Below are positions 63,199-64,000 of a stretch of DNA of 64,000 bases, piece after piece. A program made the translations under genes and the position numbers. Each line of letters begins with the position of its first letter. Position 1 is the first letter of the stretch. Origin of the DNA: Candidatus Binataceae bacterium. GTDB taxonomy: Bacteria; Desulfobacterota; Binatia; Binatales; Binataceae. Under the pieces are notes generated by a model. It had not been told where the DNA came from and did no database searches. It saw only the letters and a program-made list of their open reading frames with translations. Location: contig DATJMX010000052.1 in NCBI GenBank assembly GCA_035508495.1, forward strand, positions 102,992 to 166,991, read 5' to 3'.

Positions 63199-63627
63199 CT
63201 AGCCCAGGATCGCAGGCACGGGCGCGATCGCCGAGCGATACGCCGCCAGCGCAAGGTTCGCCTTATAGGCGGGTTCGGCGACCCGTGAGGGACCGGGAAA
63301 TTGTGCTTCGATCTCCTGGAGCGATGTGACCGCGTGCTTGAGGAAAGAAGGCTCAACCGGCACGCGACCGTCTGTCGCCATGTCTGTCAGAATTGCCGCA
63401 GCTTTAAGGTTCGCAGCCGCATCGGCCAAATTGCCCGCTTTGGCCGCCTGCTTGGCGCGCCAATAGAATTCCTTCATCAAATCAGCGCGCAGATGTTCGA
63501 GTTTGGCGTCAGTTTGATTCCCGATTTCGACGGGCAGTTCAGTCAGTTTGATTTCGATTGCAGTTAAGCGGTTCAGAATCGATAGTGTTTCAACGAACTG
63601 GACGCTTCCTACCAGGATCAGGACCAC
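63199..63627 (-). CDS. Hypothetical membrane-anchored helical protein
   Basis: The 142-residue protein begins with a hydrophobic segment (VLILVGSVQFVETLSIL) and then is amphipathic and helical (IEIKLTELPVEIGN, WRAKQAAKAGNLADAAANLKAA), TPR-like in style in the middle (residues ~60-90) without a formal match. The GTG at 63627 is the first start available, but the hydrophobic stretch extends upstream in frame (QVLIVV) to a stop near 63669, so the N terminus is uncertain. Followed by a likely co-transcribed small gene. Confidence 0.45.
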   Translation of the reverse strand: MVLILVGSVQFVETLSILNRLTAIEIKLTELPVEIGNQTDAKLEHLRADLMKEFYWRAKQAAKAGNLADAAANLKAAAILTDMATDGRVPVEPSFLKHAVTSLQEIEAQFPGPSRVAEPAYKANLALAAYRSAIAPVPAILG

Positions 63628-63931
63628 AATTAGAACTTGCCCCCCACGGCTCGATAACGAGCCTCTTCATCAACAAGCTACTCAGTCCCGTAAGAATTAT
63701 TTCTGGTTCTTGCTTACCGTTCCCGGAGCGCTCGGCCGTCGAACTTTCCACTTTTGCAGAAAAAGATGCGACCGATCCGGCGGAAGCGTCAACGCTATCT
63801 ATTACGTGCATCGTCTATCTTTTTGATGCTGATAGTCGACAATTCGTCATCGCCCGATGATCGCATTCGAGGCCCGCGCGGTAAGGATGAACGTTTCGGC
63901 CCGAACCCACGATCAATGGCAGACCACCATC
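63628..63931. other. Unresolved right-edge region without a supported gene
   Basis: Several overlapping frames are open here on both strands, but none shows a credible start, signal, motif or codon pattern. It likely contains the upstream region of a gene starting near or beyond the window edge and the 5' end of the minus-strand pair. Confidence 0.5.
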
Positions 63932-64000
63932 ATGAGTTCGCGGACAACTCGTGAAAATAGCGGATCCCCGAGCCGTCTTTTCGGCTACGCGATCGATCCT
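63932..64000 (+). CDS. Possible start of a gene cut by the right window edge
   Basis: From ATG 63932 a frame stays open to the last base, encoding MSSRTTRENSGSPSRLFGYA and three more residues. A strong ribosome site is not visible. Too short to name. Confidence 0.25.
   Translation, partial: MSSRTTRENSGSPSRLFGYAIDP

Overview
The window is GC-rich bacterial chromosome from a diderm (Gram-negative) organism. It encodes an outer-membrane efflux channel, RND pumps, several lipobox-bearing lipoproteins and a bifunctional PBP1b-type peptidoglycan synthase. Gene content (homodimeric AceE/AceF, GldA/F/G-like ABC system with a DUF4340 protein, several ECF sigma systems, multicopper oxidase, DUF1329 protein) fits a free-living aerobic soil or sediment bacterium. 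Affinity to the deltaproteobacterial/Binatota-like assemblage is only my guess. There is no rRNA, tRNA, CRISPR array, transposase, integrase or phage gene that I can see; this looks like core chromosome with local repeats.

Layout. 1-5.7 kb: two tandem GT87-type membrane mannosyltransferases (the first cut by the window edge), a convergent SDR, then phosphomannomutase and mannose-1-phosphate guanylyltransferase, i.e. GDP-mannose supply beside polyprenyl-mannose-dependent transferases. 5.7-8.3 kb: a repeat-bearing spacer, a small helical protein, an AHSA1-type SRPBCC protein, a zincin-like protein and an adenosine-specific kinase family protein. 8.4-10.9 kb: PBP1b. 11.2-18.2 kb (minus strand): DUF1329 protein, BaiN/HI0933-type flavoprotein, AceF, AceE. 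18.3-34.6 kb: an envelope/efflux block with DUF3313 lipoprotein, two-BON-domain protein, outer-membrane channel, RND adaptor, two tandem full-length RND pumps, DUF3300 protein, DUF2950 protein and a small membrane protein. It is followed on the other strand by a GAF-containing histidine kinase, an overlapping FixJ-type regulator and a separate receiver-only protein.

34.8-40.2 kb: aldehyde dehydrogenase, then (minus strand) a secreted beta-propeller-like protein, a two-cluster ferredoxin and a multicopper oxidase. 40.4-42.9 kb: an ECF sigma factor, zinc-finger anti-sigma, a proline-rich secreted protein and a DUF3106 protein in a tightly overlapping operon, with a small membrane protein upstream on the opposite strand. 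43-48.4 kb: an aminoglycoside-phosphotransferase-fold kinase divergent from a TetR regulator across a 35-bp operator-filled gap, a conserved hypothetical, and a giant FAD/Fe-S dehydrogenase of the GlcD-GlpC fusion type. 48.4-52.7 kb: a small Cys-rich secreted protein with a structured leader and strong terminator, an MFS transporter, a solo biotin carrier, a GNAT/ferredoxin/lipoprotein operon (the lipoprotein apparently frameshifted) and AcpS.

52.7-57.3 kb (minus strand): a Gld-type ABC operon (ATPase, permease, GldG-like, DUF4340). 57.5-62 kb: DNA polymerase I with a decayed proofreading site, then a second ECF sigma/anti-sigma/secreted-protein operon apparently coupled through a 16-codon mini-ORF. 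62-64 kb: an SDR, two unassigned small genes and an unresolved right edge.

The best candidates for something undescribed are the two-pump RND block with its DUF3313/BON/DUF3300/DUF2950 satellites and kinase; the Cys-rich secreted protein; the two parallel ECF operons with orphan secreted products; and the inverted-repeat-bounded 13-bp tandem array near 12.8 kb.
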